From positions 1-52,292 of the forward strand of contig NZ_SMKT01000051.1 of assembly GCF_004348735.1 (NCBI RefSeq): DNA of 52,292 nucleotides, given 5' to 3'. The position numbers and the translations under genes are program-made. A model generated the notes under the pieces. That model was not told the DNA's origin. It ran no database searches and saw only the letters and a program-made list of their open reading frames with translations. Shown here one piece after another: positions 34,398-42,446 of the stretch (within the stretch, counting starts at the first letter, position 1; each line of letters starts with the position of its first letter). Source of the DNA: Actinomadura sp. KC06. GTDB lineage: Bacteria > Actinomycetota > Actinomycetes > Streptosporangiales > Streptosporangiaceae.

Positions 34398-35792
34398 ATG
34401 CGCCTGACTCGGAACCTGTTCACCCCGCTGGCCGTCACCGTGGCGGCGATCACGCTCGCCGGCGGCGCGGTCGCGGCGGACGACCGCGCCGAGCGGGACG
34501 TGAGCGTGACCTTCTGGCTGGCCGACCGGTGGCCGGGGCATCTGGACTGGGTGAAGGCCAAGGCCGCCGAATTCGGCGCCGAGCATCCCGACGTCAAGAT
34601 CGACATCCAGGGGCACGATCTGCTGGAACTGCCGGGCAAGGTCAGGGAAGCGGCCGCCCGCGGCGAGGCGCCGGACGTCGCGGAGTACTACTACTCCGCG
34701 ACGCAGGAGGCCCTCGACGCCGACGCCGCCGACGGCCGCCCCCTGTTCGCCTCGGTCGAGGAGGCCGTCGGGGACCGGGAGACGATCCTCGGCGAGAAGG
34801 TCGTGATCGGCGACATCCTGCCCACGGCCGGCAAGTTCTACCGCCACCGGGGCCGGCTGGCGGCCATGCCGCGCAACATCTCGACGACCTTGCAGTTCGC
34901 CAACATGAAGATCCTCAAGGCGGCGGGCGTGGAACGCCCGCCGCGCACCTGGGACGAACTCGACGCGGCGTGCACGGCGATCGCGAAGCTGCCCGACGGG
35001 CCCGACAACTGCATGACCTGGCCGACCCACGGCTGGTTCTTCGAGCAGGCGGCCTCGACGCAGGGCGTGAACCTCGCCGATCACGAGAACGGCCGCGCGG
35101 CGCCGGCGAGGAAGGTCGACTTCACGTCCAAGGCCATGCTCGACTGGACCCGGTGGTGGGCCGGACAGCAGAAGAAGGGCCACTACGTGCTCACCGGCAA
35201 GGACGTGGGCGGTGACTGGATCGGGATCCGGAAGGCGTTCGCCGCGCAGCAGGTGGCCTTCCTGTTCAGTTCTTCCGTGGAGACCGACCCGATCGTGCAG
35301 GACGGGATCAACGGCGACTTCCCCGTCCAGACCACCTACCTACCGCACAACGGCGACGTCCCTCTCGCCGGCTACGTGCTGGGCGGTGACGCGCTCTGGA
35401 TCCAGGACCGGCTGGACCAGCGGACCCGCGACGGCGCGCTGGCCTTCATGCAGTTCATCAACCGTCCGGCCAACGGCGCCGCATGGGCGAAGGAACCGGG
35501 AAGCGGCTTCATGCCGGTCACGCACGGAGCCGTCGAACACTTGGCGCGAGAGGGCTACTTCACCAAGAACCCGCACAAGAAGGTGGCGATCCAGCAGCTG
35601 AGCCGCAACGCGCACACCCCGGCGGCGCTCGGCGCGTTCATCGGCGACTTCTACGCCATGCAGGACATCATGTCCGTCGCGATGATCGACGTCCTCACCG
35701 GCAAGGCGACGCCGGAGAAGGCGATGCGGCGGGCGGACCGCGAGTCGCAGGCCCGGCTGGACGCCTATCACGCGTCGCGGCCGCGCCGCTGA
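34398..35792 (+). CDS. Secreted extracellular solute-binding protein (family 1), no cognate permease nearby
   Basis: The 464-residue protein has a Sec signal (MRLTRNLFTPLAVTVAA, then GGAVA-ADD as an AxA cleavage site) and a maltose/glycerol-phosphate-binding fold: VSVTFWLADRWPGHLDWVKAKAAEFGAEHPDVKIDIQ, NISTTLQFANMKILKAAGVERPPRTWDEL and a late NRPANGAAWAKEPGSGFMPV. Unlike most Gram-positive binding proteins there is no lipobox Cys, so it would be released, not tethered. No ABC permease or ATPase lies within the cassette. It follows the methyltransferase by 23 bases and is therefore likely co-transcribed with carrier-protein genes. It may bind the product outside the cell (sequestration or protection) or feed an importer encoded elsewhere. 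Confidence 0.85.
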   Translation: MRLTRNLFTPLAVTVAAITLAGGAVAADDRAERDVSVTFWLADRWPGHLDWVKAKAAEFGAEHPDVKIDIQGHDLLELPGKVREAAARGEAPDVAEYYYSATQEALDADAADGRPLFASVEEAVGDRETILGEKVVIGDILPTAGKFYRHRGRLAAMPRNISTTLQFANMKILKAAGVERPPRTWDELDAACTAIAKLPDGPDNCMTWPTHGWFFEQAASTQGVNLADHENGRAAPARKVDFTSKAMLDWTRWWAGQQKKGHYVLTGKDVGGDWIGIRKAFAAQQVAFLFSSSVETDPIVQDGINGDFPVQTTYLPHNGDVPLAGYVLGGDALWIQDRLDQRTRDGALAFMQFINRPANGAAWAKEPGSGFMPVTHGAVEHLAREGYFTKNPHKKVAIQQLSRNAHTPAALGAFIGDFYAMQDIMSVAMIDVLTGKATPEKAMRRADRESQARLDAYHASRPRR

Positions 35793-35886
35793 CCTGCATG
35801 TTCGCGCCGTCGACCCGCGAGGGCGGGGCAGGGTCCAGTACCCTCGGGCTACTGCCTGTACCCGTCCGCGGTGCGCTCCGTGACCG

Positions 35887-36996
35887 ATGGATTTCACCGC
35901 CAAGGTGGGTTACATCTGCATGGACAAGGTGAGCACATTGCAACCTCGTTTCGGGCACAGCCGACTCGGCGACGACGAAGCCGTCGTCTCGGCCGCACGG
36001 GACGGCGATGAGCTGGCGTTCGGCGCTCTGGCGGAACGCTACCGACCCGAGTTGCGGGTTCACTGCTACAGGATGCTCGGCTCTTTCGAGGAGGCCGAGG
36101 ACCTCGTGCAGGAGACGTTCCTGCGCGCGTGGCGGTCCCGGGAGCGGTTCAGCCTTGAGGGGCACTGGTCGTTTCGCGCCTGGCTGTACCGGATCGCAAC
36201 GAACGCGTGCCTCAACACGTTGACGCGTACCCCGAGACGCGTGCTGCCCTCGCAGCTGGGACCGGCCGGCGACCCCACCCGGCCGGTCGCGCCGCCCGCG
36301 GACCAGCCGTGGTTGCAACCGTTCCCGGACCATCTGCTGGAGAACCTCGTTTCCGACGAGATGGAGCCCGAGACCGCGGTCCTGGCGAAGGAGACGATCG
36401 AACTCGCCTTCCTCGCGGCGATCCAGTTGCTGCCGCCCAGGCAGCGGGCCGTGCTCATCCTGCGGGACGTGCTGGGCTGGCCGACGAAGGAGGTCGCCGA
36501 CCTGCTCGACTCCAGCGGCGCGTCCGTCGCCAGCGCCCTGCAGCGCGCCCGCGCCACCCTCATGGCCCACCTGCCGTCCCGCCGGGTCGAGTGGTCTCCC
36601 GTCGCGGAGGCGAGCGCCGAAGAGCGTGCCGTCCTGCACCGGTACATGGAGGCGCACCAGCGCGCCGACATCCGGACGCTGGCGGCTCTGCTGCGCGAGG
36701 ACGCCGTCGGCACGATGCCGCCGACGCCCACCTGGTACCGGGGCCGCGCGTCGATTCTGGCCGCGTTGCGGTCGAGTTTCGATCCCGGTTCCGAAGGCTT
36801 CATCGGAGATCTGCGATTCATCGCGACCCGCGCCAATGCGCAACCGGCGGCGGCCTGCTATGCCAAGGCTCCCGGCGATTCGCGATTTCGAGCGTTCTCG
36901 CTGGACGTGCTGCGGATCGACGACGGCCAGATCGCGGAGATCACCAGTTTCACTCCCGTTGTCTTCCCGTTCTTCGAACTGCCCGGGGAACTGTGA
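35887..36996 (+). CDS. ECF sigma factor with C-terminal SnoaL/NTF2-like domain
   Basis: The 369-residue protein has sigma region 2 (HCYRMLGSFEEAEDLVQETFLRAWRSR, WLYRIATNACLNTL) and region 4 (LLPPRQRAVLILRDVLGWPTKEVADLLDSS), then from about residue 240 a SnoaL-like module (HRYMEAHQRADIRTLAALLREDAVGTMPPTPTWYRGR). This layout matches SigG/ECF41-like factors, in which the tail modulates activity without an anti-sigma protein. ATG 35887 is given; ATG 35920 (MDKVSTLQ) is an alternative. The next gene, a cupin, starts on its stop codon (TGATG), so the two are coupled. It could control the MFS exporter downstream or the cluster. Confidence 0.88.
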   Translation: MDFTAKVGYICMDKVSTLQPRFGHSRLGDDEAVVSAARDGDELAFGALAERYRPELRVHCYRMLGSFEEAEDLVQETFLRAWRSRERFSLEGHWSFRAWLYRIATNACLNTLTRTPRRVLPSQLGPAGDPTRPVAPPADQPWLQPFPDHLLENLVSDEMEPETAVLAKETIELAFLAAIQLLPPRQRAVLILRDVLGWPTKEVADLLDSSGASVASALQRARATLMAHLPSRRVEWSPVAEASAEERAVLHRYMEAHQRADIRTLAALLREDAVGTMPPTPTWYRGRASILAALRSSFDPGSEGFIGDLRFIATRANAQPAAACYAKAPGDSRFRAFSLDVLRIDDGQIAEITSFTPVVFPFFELPGEL

Positions 36997-37301
36997 TGGA
37001 CGACCGGCTTTCCATGCCGCGCGACCGGGTTCCGTCCTCGATGGCGCGCCGGACCTTCACGATCCCGCCGGGCGCGAGCAGGGAGTACGTCAGCGCCGAC
37101 TGGCAGGACGCGCTGGTCATCGTCGAACGCGGCTCGATCGAAGTGGAGGCCGTCGACGGCGTGCGCCAGCGGTTCGATCGCGGGGACGTGCTGACGCTGA
37201 GCGAACTGCCGTTGCGGACGCTGCACGGCCTCGGCCCCGAAACCGCCGTCCTGACCGTCATCTTCCGCAGGTCAGGGCCGAATTCCGCAGCAGACCGATG
37301 A
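36996..37301 (+). CDS. Small cupin-domain protein
   Basis: The 101-residue protein has a single cupin: TFTIPPGASREYVSADWQDALVIVERGSIEVEAVDGVRQRFDRGDVLTLSELP. The classical metal His residues are mostly absent, so a ligand-sensing or protein-binding role is more likely than an oxygenase. Its ATG overlaps the sigma factor stop by one base, implying a shared role, perhaps as the sensor of the sigma factor. The MFS exporter starts 55 bases after it. Confidence 0.7.
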   Translation: MDDRLSMPRDRVPSSMARRTFTIPPGASREYVSADWQDALVIVERGSIEVEAVDGVRQRFDRGDVLTLSELPLRTLHGLGPETAVLTVIFRRSGPNSAADR

Positions 37302-37356
37302 GTTTCTCGCCGCACTGGGGTTCCAACAGCTAGCACCTCAGCAAAGGAGAGAAACC

Positions 37357-38928
37357 GTGAACGACAGCCAAGCGCTCCGCGCGGGGCGTCGAGAATGGAT
37401 CGGTCTGGCCGTTCTGGCCTTGCCGACCTTCCTCGTGTCCATTGACGTCTTCGTGCTGTTGCTTGCTTTGCCGCACCTCAGCTCGGACCTCGACGCCAGC
37501 AGCACGGAACAGCTGTGGATTACCGACATTTACGGCTTCCTGCTCGCCGGCTTCATGATCACGATGGGCAATGTCGGCGACCGTATCGGCCGCCGGAAAC
37601 TGTTGCTCATCGGCGCCACGGCGTTCGGCGCGGCCTCGGTCGCCGCCGCGTTCGCCGTCAACGCCGAGATGCTGATCGTCTCCCGGGCCCTGCTGGGCAT
37701 CGCCGGATCGACGCTGATGCCGTCGACGCTGTCCCTCATCACCACGATGTTCAAGGACGCCCAGCAGCGCGGCCTGGCCATCGGGGTCTGGATGGTCTGC
37801 TTCATGGCGGGCGCCACCGCCGGCCCGCTGGTCGGCGGCGTGATGCTGGACGCGTTCTGGTGGGGCTCGGTGTTCCTGCTCGGCGTCCCCGCGATGGTCC
37901 TGCTCCTGGTCACCGGCCCGATCCTGCTGCCCGAGTACCGCGACACCAGCGTGCGGGCGCCGCTCGACCTGGTCAGCGTCGGCCTGTCGCTGCTGGCGAT
38001 CCTGCCGTTCGTGTACGGCCTCAAGGAGGTCGCGAAGGACGGCTGGAGCGCCGCCCCCGTGGCGATCAGCCTGATCGGCATCGTCTTCGGGATCATCTTC
38101 GTGCTCCGGCAGCGCAAGCTGACCAGCCCGCTGCTCGACCTGCGGCTGTTCGGCAACAGGTCGTTCAGCGCCGCGCTGCTGGGGATGTTCCTGGGGACGC
38201 TGACCACGGGCGCGATGATGCTGTTCATCACGCAGTACTTCCAGCTGGTCGCCGAGCTGTCCCCCTTCGTGGCCGGGCTGTGGATGATCCCGGCGATGGC
38301 CGGCTCGATCGCCGGCAACATGGCCGCGCCGCTGCTCGCCCGGCGGTACCGGCCGGCGTACGTGATCGGCCTCGGCCTCATGGTCTCGGTCGTCGGTCTG
38401 CTCGCGCTCACCCAGGCGGGCGCGGACGGCGCGCTGGCGCCCGTGGTGATCGGATTCGCGCTGATCAACCTGGGCGCCGGTCCGCTGGTGGCCCTGGCCA
38501 CGGACCTGATCGTCGGCTCCGCGCCGGAGGAGAAGGCCGGTTCGGCCGCCTCGATGTCCGAGGTCAGCGGCGAGTTCGGATACGCGATCGGGGTCGCGCT
38601 GATCGGCAGCCTCGGCGCCTGGATCTACCGTGACTCGATCACGGTGCCCGCCGGGGTGCCCGCCGACGCGGCCGCCGCGGCGGAGGACAGCCTCGCCGGC
38701 GCGAGCGACGCGGCCTCGAAGCTGCCGGACGACGTGGGCGCGAGCCTGCTCGAACCGGCTCAGGAGGCGTTCGCCAGCGGCTTCCACGTGGTGGCCGCGG
38801 TGAGCGCGGTTCTGCTCGTCGGGATCGCCATCACGACGGCCTGGTTGTTGCGGTCGGTTCCTCCTACCGGTGCTCAGCAGGAGAAGGACACCGCCGCGAC
38901 CCAGGACGACACCGCCCCGGTCGGCTGA
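37357..38928 (+). CDS. MFS transporter, DHA2 family (14 TM drug/proton antiporter)
   Basis: The 523-residue protein has about 14 hydrophobic segments. LIVSRALLGIAGSTLMPSTLSLI is the motif C-like region, and GNVGDRIGRRKLLLIG is motif A between segments 2 and 3. The family exports antibiotics and dyes by proton antiport (EmrB/QacA). GCAAAGGAG lies upstream of the start GTG at 37357. Lying next to the ECF sigma/cupin pair and at the edge of the cassette, it is a reasonable candidate for product export and self-resistance. It ends at a strong terminator. Confidence 0.92.
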   Translation: MNDSQALRAGRREWIGLAVLALPTFLVSIDVFVLLLALPHLSSDLDASSTEQLWITDIYGFLLAGFMITMGNVGDRIGRRKLLLIGATAFGAASVAAAFAVNAEMLIVSRALLGIAGSTLMPSTLSLITTMFKDAQQRGLAIGVWMVCFMAGATAGPLVGGVMLDAFWWGSVFLLGVPAMVLLLVTGPILLPEYRDTSVRAPLDLVSVGLSLLAILPFVYGLKEVAKDGWSAAPVAISLIGIVFGIIFVLRQRKLTSPLLDLRLFGNRSFSAALLGMFLGTLTTGAMMLFITQYFQLVAELSPFVAGLWMIPAMAGSIAGNMAAPLLARRYRPAYVIGLGLMVSVVGLLALTQAGADGALAPVVIGFALINLGAGPLVALATDLIVGSAPEEKAGSAASMSEVSGEFGYAIGVALIGSLGAWIYRDSITVPAGVPADAAAAAEDSLAGASDAASKLPDDVGASLLEPAQEAFASGFHVVAAVSAVLLVGIAITTAWLLRSVPPTGAQQEKDTAATQDDTAPVG

Positions 38929-38941
38929 CCGGGGTTCATGG

Positions 38942-38974
38942 GTACGGGAGGCGAGCCCCGCGCGCCTCCCGTAC
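38942..38974. terminator. Hairpin terminator between MFS and PhyH genes
   Basis: GTACGGGAGGCG (38942-38953) pairs perfectly with CGCCTCCCGTAC (38963-38974) around a 9-base loop; the flanking ATGG/TCAT bases lengthen the stem with one mismatch. It separates two convergent genes. Confidence 0.8.
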
Positions 38975-39011
38975 TCATGTGATGGTCCTGTTGTCGCTCA
39001 GGGGCGGTCGC

Positions 39012-39857
39012 TCATGACCGGTCGGCGGACTGCTTCAACCAGGTGGAGGGGTTCTCCATCTCGTACCAGCCCAGATACGGCGGGCACAGGTCGTAGCCGA
39101 GCAGCTCCTGTACCTCCTGGGGATAGGCCAGCACCTTGTCCCGCGCAACGGCCAGGTACTGGTTCTCCTCCTGGCGGATGTTGCCCAGATCCAAGCCGAT
39201 GGTCAGGCCCGTCCGCGGCCGGTCCGTGCTGTTGCGCCCTCCGGCATGCCACACCGCCCCAAGCCAAACCAGCGCTGAACCCGCCGGCATCTCGGTGGGG
39301 ACCGCTTCCTCCAGCCTGGGACGCCGTTCGTCGTCCCAGTGGTGGCTGCCCGGGATCACCAGCGTGGCGCCGTTGTCCGCGGTGAAATCGCTCATGGCCA
39401 GCATCAACTGGACGCGGGTGGTCGGTCCCGGATGGGGGCGCAGGTGCAGGGTGTCGTCCCGGTGAAGGGGCTGCTTGCTCTCACCGGGCATGATCTGCAC
39501 CGCCTGCGTCACCCCGATCTGGATCGACGGCGTGATCTCCGCCCGGTAGCGGCCGACCCAGCGTCTGACCGGCTTCTGCATGATCCGGCGCGCGGGCCCC
39601 AGGTAGAGCGGATGCGTCACCACCGGCGTCAGGTGGTCGGTGCGGCCGAACAGGCCGTTGACCCTTTTCGTCCTGGTTCCGCCGAACTGGTCCTCCGGCA
39701 GCATGGTCGCGTCGAGACGGGGGCCCAGGTCGTCCCACAGCCCCCGCAACGTGTCGGGGGCTGCGAAGTCCTCCACCACGACGCCGCCGTCCCGTTCGAT
39801 GATCTCGACCACGTCGTCGACGTCGGCGTCGTTCGTTACCCGGATGAGTGCGGTCAT
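39012..39857 (-). CDS. PhyH-type Fe(II)/2-oxoglutarate dioxygenase
   Basis: The 281-residue protein has the phytanoyl-CoA dioxygenase fold with the iron-binding HxD in LHRDDTLHL, the distal His in the WHAGGRNSTD segment and the 2-oxoglutarate Arg in DRPRTGLTI. AVQIMPGESKQPLHRDD and LVIPGSHHW are typical. It uses iron, oxygen and 2-oxoglutarate to hydroxylate, desaturate or epoxidise a substrate, commonly a natural-product intermediate. It is last in the minus-strand operon P450-ADH-PhyH (19-base gap to the ADH gene). Confidence 0.9.
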   Translation of the reverse strand: MTALIRVTNDADVDDVVEIIERDGGVVVEDFAAPDTLRGLWDDLGPRLDATMLPEDQFGGTRTKRVNGLFGRTDHLTPVVTHPLYLGPARRIMQKPVRRWVGRYRAEITPSIQIGVTQAVQIMPGESKQPLHRDDTLHLRPHPGPTTRVQLMLAMSDFTADNGATLVIPGSHHWDDERRPRLEEAVPTEMPAGSALVWLGAVWHAGGRNSTDRPRTGLTIGLDLGNIRQEENQYLAVARDKVLAYPQEVQELLGYDLCPPYLGWYEMENPSTWLKQSADRS

Positions 39858-39876
39858 TACGCCTCCGTGTGTGAGG

Positions 39877-40893
39877 TCAGTAGGTCACCACGGCCCGGAA
39901 GCGCACATCTCCACGGGCCACGCGTTCGACTGCGTCGTTGACCCTCGCCAGCGGGAACTCCTCGATGACCGGGGCCACCCGGCCGGAGGCGACGAGGTCG
40001 AACGCCTCGCCCAGCCAATGCAGGCCGCCGTGGGTGGCGCCCATGACCGTGCAGCCCTGGGCGAAGAACGGGAAGTCGGGCGGGATCGTGAAGGAGTTCT
40101 GGGGATCGATGCCGGCCAGCACGAGCCGTCCGTCCGGGCGCAGGCCGCGCAGGACCTCTGAGGCCGCGGCGAAGGAGCTGCCGGTCTGGAGGATCACGTC
40201 CGCTCCGCCCGCGGCGCGCAGTTCCTCTCCGCTGAAGACCACCAGGTCCGCGCCGAGCCTTTTGGCCGCGTCCTGCTTGCCGGGGGTGCTGGTGATCGCC
40301 ACGGTCTCGAAACCGCACGCGCTCGCGAACTGCACCGCGAGGTGGCCGAGGCCGCCGATGCCGAGGACCGCGACCCGCTCGGACGGCTGGACCCTGGCCA
40401 CCCGCAACGCGCTCCACGCCGTGTAACCGGCGCACAGCACCGGCGCGGCGAGTTCGAACGGCACCTGATCGGGGATCCTGACGGTGCTGTCGGCCGGGAT
40501 GGCGATGTACTCGGCATGCCCGCCCTGGACCGTCATCCCGGCGAGCGAGGGCGCCGCGCAGTTCATCGCCGACTGCCCGGTGAGCGGCTTCATCTCGCGG
40601 CAGTAGTCGCAGCGGCCGCAGGTGCCCTGCACCCACGTCGTCCCCACCCGGTCGCCGACGTCGAGCGTGCTCACTCCCGCGCCGACCTCGACGACCTCCC
40701 CGGCCGCCTCGTGGCCGACGATCACCGGGTCCATGGGCGGGAAGGGGTATCCGCCCCGCGTCAACCCGACGTCATTGCCGCAGACGCCGCACGCGCGCAC
40801 CCGTACCAGAACCTCGCCCGGACCGGCCGAGGGCGTCGGGACGTCCTGAACCTCCCACGGCGCACTGACCTTGGGGACCACTGCCGCTCGCAT
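39877..40893 (-). CDS. Zinc-dependent alcohol dehydrogenase (MDR family)
   Basis: The 338-residue protein has the catalytic zinc region (RACGVCGNDVGL, GHEAAGEV), the structural zinc cysteines (GTCGRCDYCREM, with a later Cys) and the cofactor loop LGIGGLGHLAVQ. It follows the P450 by 20 bases and precedes the PhyH gene by 19, which suggests alternating oxidation steps on one substrate. The ATG at 40893 has a strong GAGGAGAGG upstream. The longer frame to 41376 runs across the P450 gene and is not credible. Confidence 0.92.
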   Translation of the reverse strand: MRAAVVPKVSAPWEVQDVPTPSAGPGEVLVRVRACGVCGNDVGLTRGGYPFPPMDPVIVGHEAAGEVVEVGAGVSTLDVGDRVGTTWVQGTCGRCDYCREMKPLTGQSAMNCAAPSLAGMTVQGGHAEYIAIPADSTVRIPDQVPFELAAPVLCAGYTAWSALRVARVQPSERVAVLGIGGLGHLAVQFASACGFETVAITSTPGKQDAAKRLGADLVVFSGEELRAAGGADVILQTGSSFAAASEVLRGLRPDGRLVLAGIDPQNSFTIPPDFPFFAQGCTVMGATHGGLHWLGEAFDLVASGRVAPVIEEFPLARVNDAVERVARGDVRFRAVVTY

Positions 40894-40913
40894 AAGACCT
40901 CTCCTCTGTCTCT

Positions 40914-42209
40914 CTACCGCGGTTTCGGGAGGACCGGCAGCGAGCCGACGCCGTTCATGATGAACGTCTCCTGGGGCTTGATCTCGGCCCGCGACACCGC
41001 AAGCGTGAGGTCGGGGAAGCGGCGGAAGAGGCTGGAGAGCGCGATCTCCGCCTCCAGCAGCGCGAGCGGCTTTCCGATGCAGCGGTAGATCCCGTGCCCG
41101 AAGGACAGGTGCGAGGTGTCCGGCCTCGTGCAGTCGAATTCGGCGGCGGTGTCGCCGTGAACGGCGGGATCGCGCCCGACGCCGGCGAACCCGATCAGCA
41201 CCGGGTCGCCCTCGGCGATCGTCACACCGCCCAGCTCGATGTCCTCGACGGCGAACCTGAAGGGCAGGTGCGCCACCGGCGCCTCGGCCCGCAGCGTCTC
41301 CTCGATGACCTGCTGCCAGGACACCCCGCCCGACTGCACCAGCCGCCGCTGCTCCGGGTGCGCGAGCAGCGCGCACACCGCGTTCGCGATCAGGTTCATC
41401 ACGGGCTCGGTGCCGGTGGCCAGCATCAGGTGGATCGTGCCGGCCAGCTCGTTGTCGGTGAGCTTGGAGCCGTCCTCGTCCTGGGCCGCGATCAGGGCCG
41501 AGGTGAGGTCGTCTCCCATCGCCCGCCGCTTGCCGTCGACGAAGTCAAGAATCGTCTGATGCCATTTCTCCACATTGGCCGCGGATTCCTCCGGGGTGAT
41601 CGTCGTATTGACGTTCACCTCGCCGCCGTGCAGCATCTCCGCGCGCCGCTCGACCGGTATTCCGAACAGGTCGCAGATCACGGCGGACGGAAGCGGGTGC
41701 GCGAAACGCGCTTTAAGGTCGATCGCCTGGCCCGGCGGTGTGGTGTCGATGTCGTCCAGCAGTTCCGCGGTGACCTTCTCGATGCTCTCGCGCATCTTCT
41801 CGACACGGCGCGGCGTGAACGCGCCCGCGGTCAGGCGGCGGAGCCGGCTGTGGTCCGCTCCGTGCATGGTGGTCAGGTTCTCCATCAGGATCCAGCCGAT
41901 GAGCGGGAAGTCCATCCCGATCTCACCGCGCACGAAGGCCGTCCAATGTTTGCGTGGATCCTTGGAGAACCGGCTGTCCGACAGCGCCTGCCTGGCCTCG
42001 TCATAACCAGTGATCGACCAGGCCGTCACGCCGCCCGGAAGTTCGATCCTCGCGACCGGACCGCGCGCCCGGATCCGCGCCGCCTCACCATGGATGTCGG
42101 CACCGGTCGGGTCGATGACCACCGGATCGGGCCGGGCGCCGCGCCGCGCCGTCCTGTCGACCGCCGCCGACTCCGCCCGGGCCGCCGACGCAGCACTATC
42201 GGTGGACAT
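40914..42209 (-). CDS. Cytochrome P450 (bacterial class I)
   Basis: The 431-residue protein has the heme loop SFGHGIYRCIGKPLA with the ligand Cys377, the ExxR in EETLR and an I helix reading LATGTEPVMN (264-272). In that helix the usual AGxET Thr is Pro (P269), which may change oxygen activation, as in P450s where a substrate OH takes over. Surrounding residues fit actinomycete CYP107/105-like enzymes. It is the first gene of the P450-ADH-PhyH operon, with AGAGGGGG upstream. No ferredoxin gene lies beside it. Substrate unknown. Confidence 0.92.
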   Translation of the reverse strand: MSTDSAASAARAESAAVDRTARRGARPDPVVIDPTGADIHGEAARIRARGPVARIELPGGVTAWSITGYDEARQALSDSRFSKDPRKHWTAFVRGEIGMDFPLIGWILMENLTTMHGADHSRLRRLTAGAFTPRRVEKMRESIEKVTAELLDDIDTTPPGQAIDLKARFAHPLPSAVICDLFGIPVERRAEMLHGGEVNVNTTITPEESAANVEKWHQTILDFVDGKRRAMGDDLTSALIAAQDEDGSKLTDNELAGTIHLMLATGTEPVMNLIANAVCALLAHPEQRRLVQSGGVSWQQVIEETLRAEAPVAHLPFRFAVEDIELGGVTIAEGDPVLIGFAGVGRDPAVHGDTAAEFDCTRPDTSHLSFGHGIYRCIGKPLALLEAEIALSSLFRRFPDLTLAVSRAEIKPQETFIMNGVGSLPVLPKPR

Positions 42210-42446
42210 TGGACCCCCTCTGACCAGGAACTATTGCCGATCCCGCCATCTCATGATCTCTCCGCGTGCGTACCTCCGCATCTTCTGAAGTGCTCCCTGC
42301 CTACCGATAAGGTTCCGGGCATGCCGGTTTACCGGCTGGCGCCGACGTGAACGGCTAGTCCGGATTTCTTCTGTTTCAGCCCGCGGCCTCGGCATTGTCA
42401 TTCAGAGCCGCAACCCACGATTTATGTAGGCTTATTAGAACGACCT

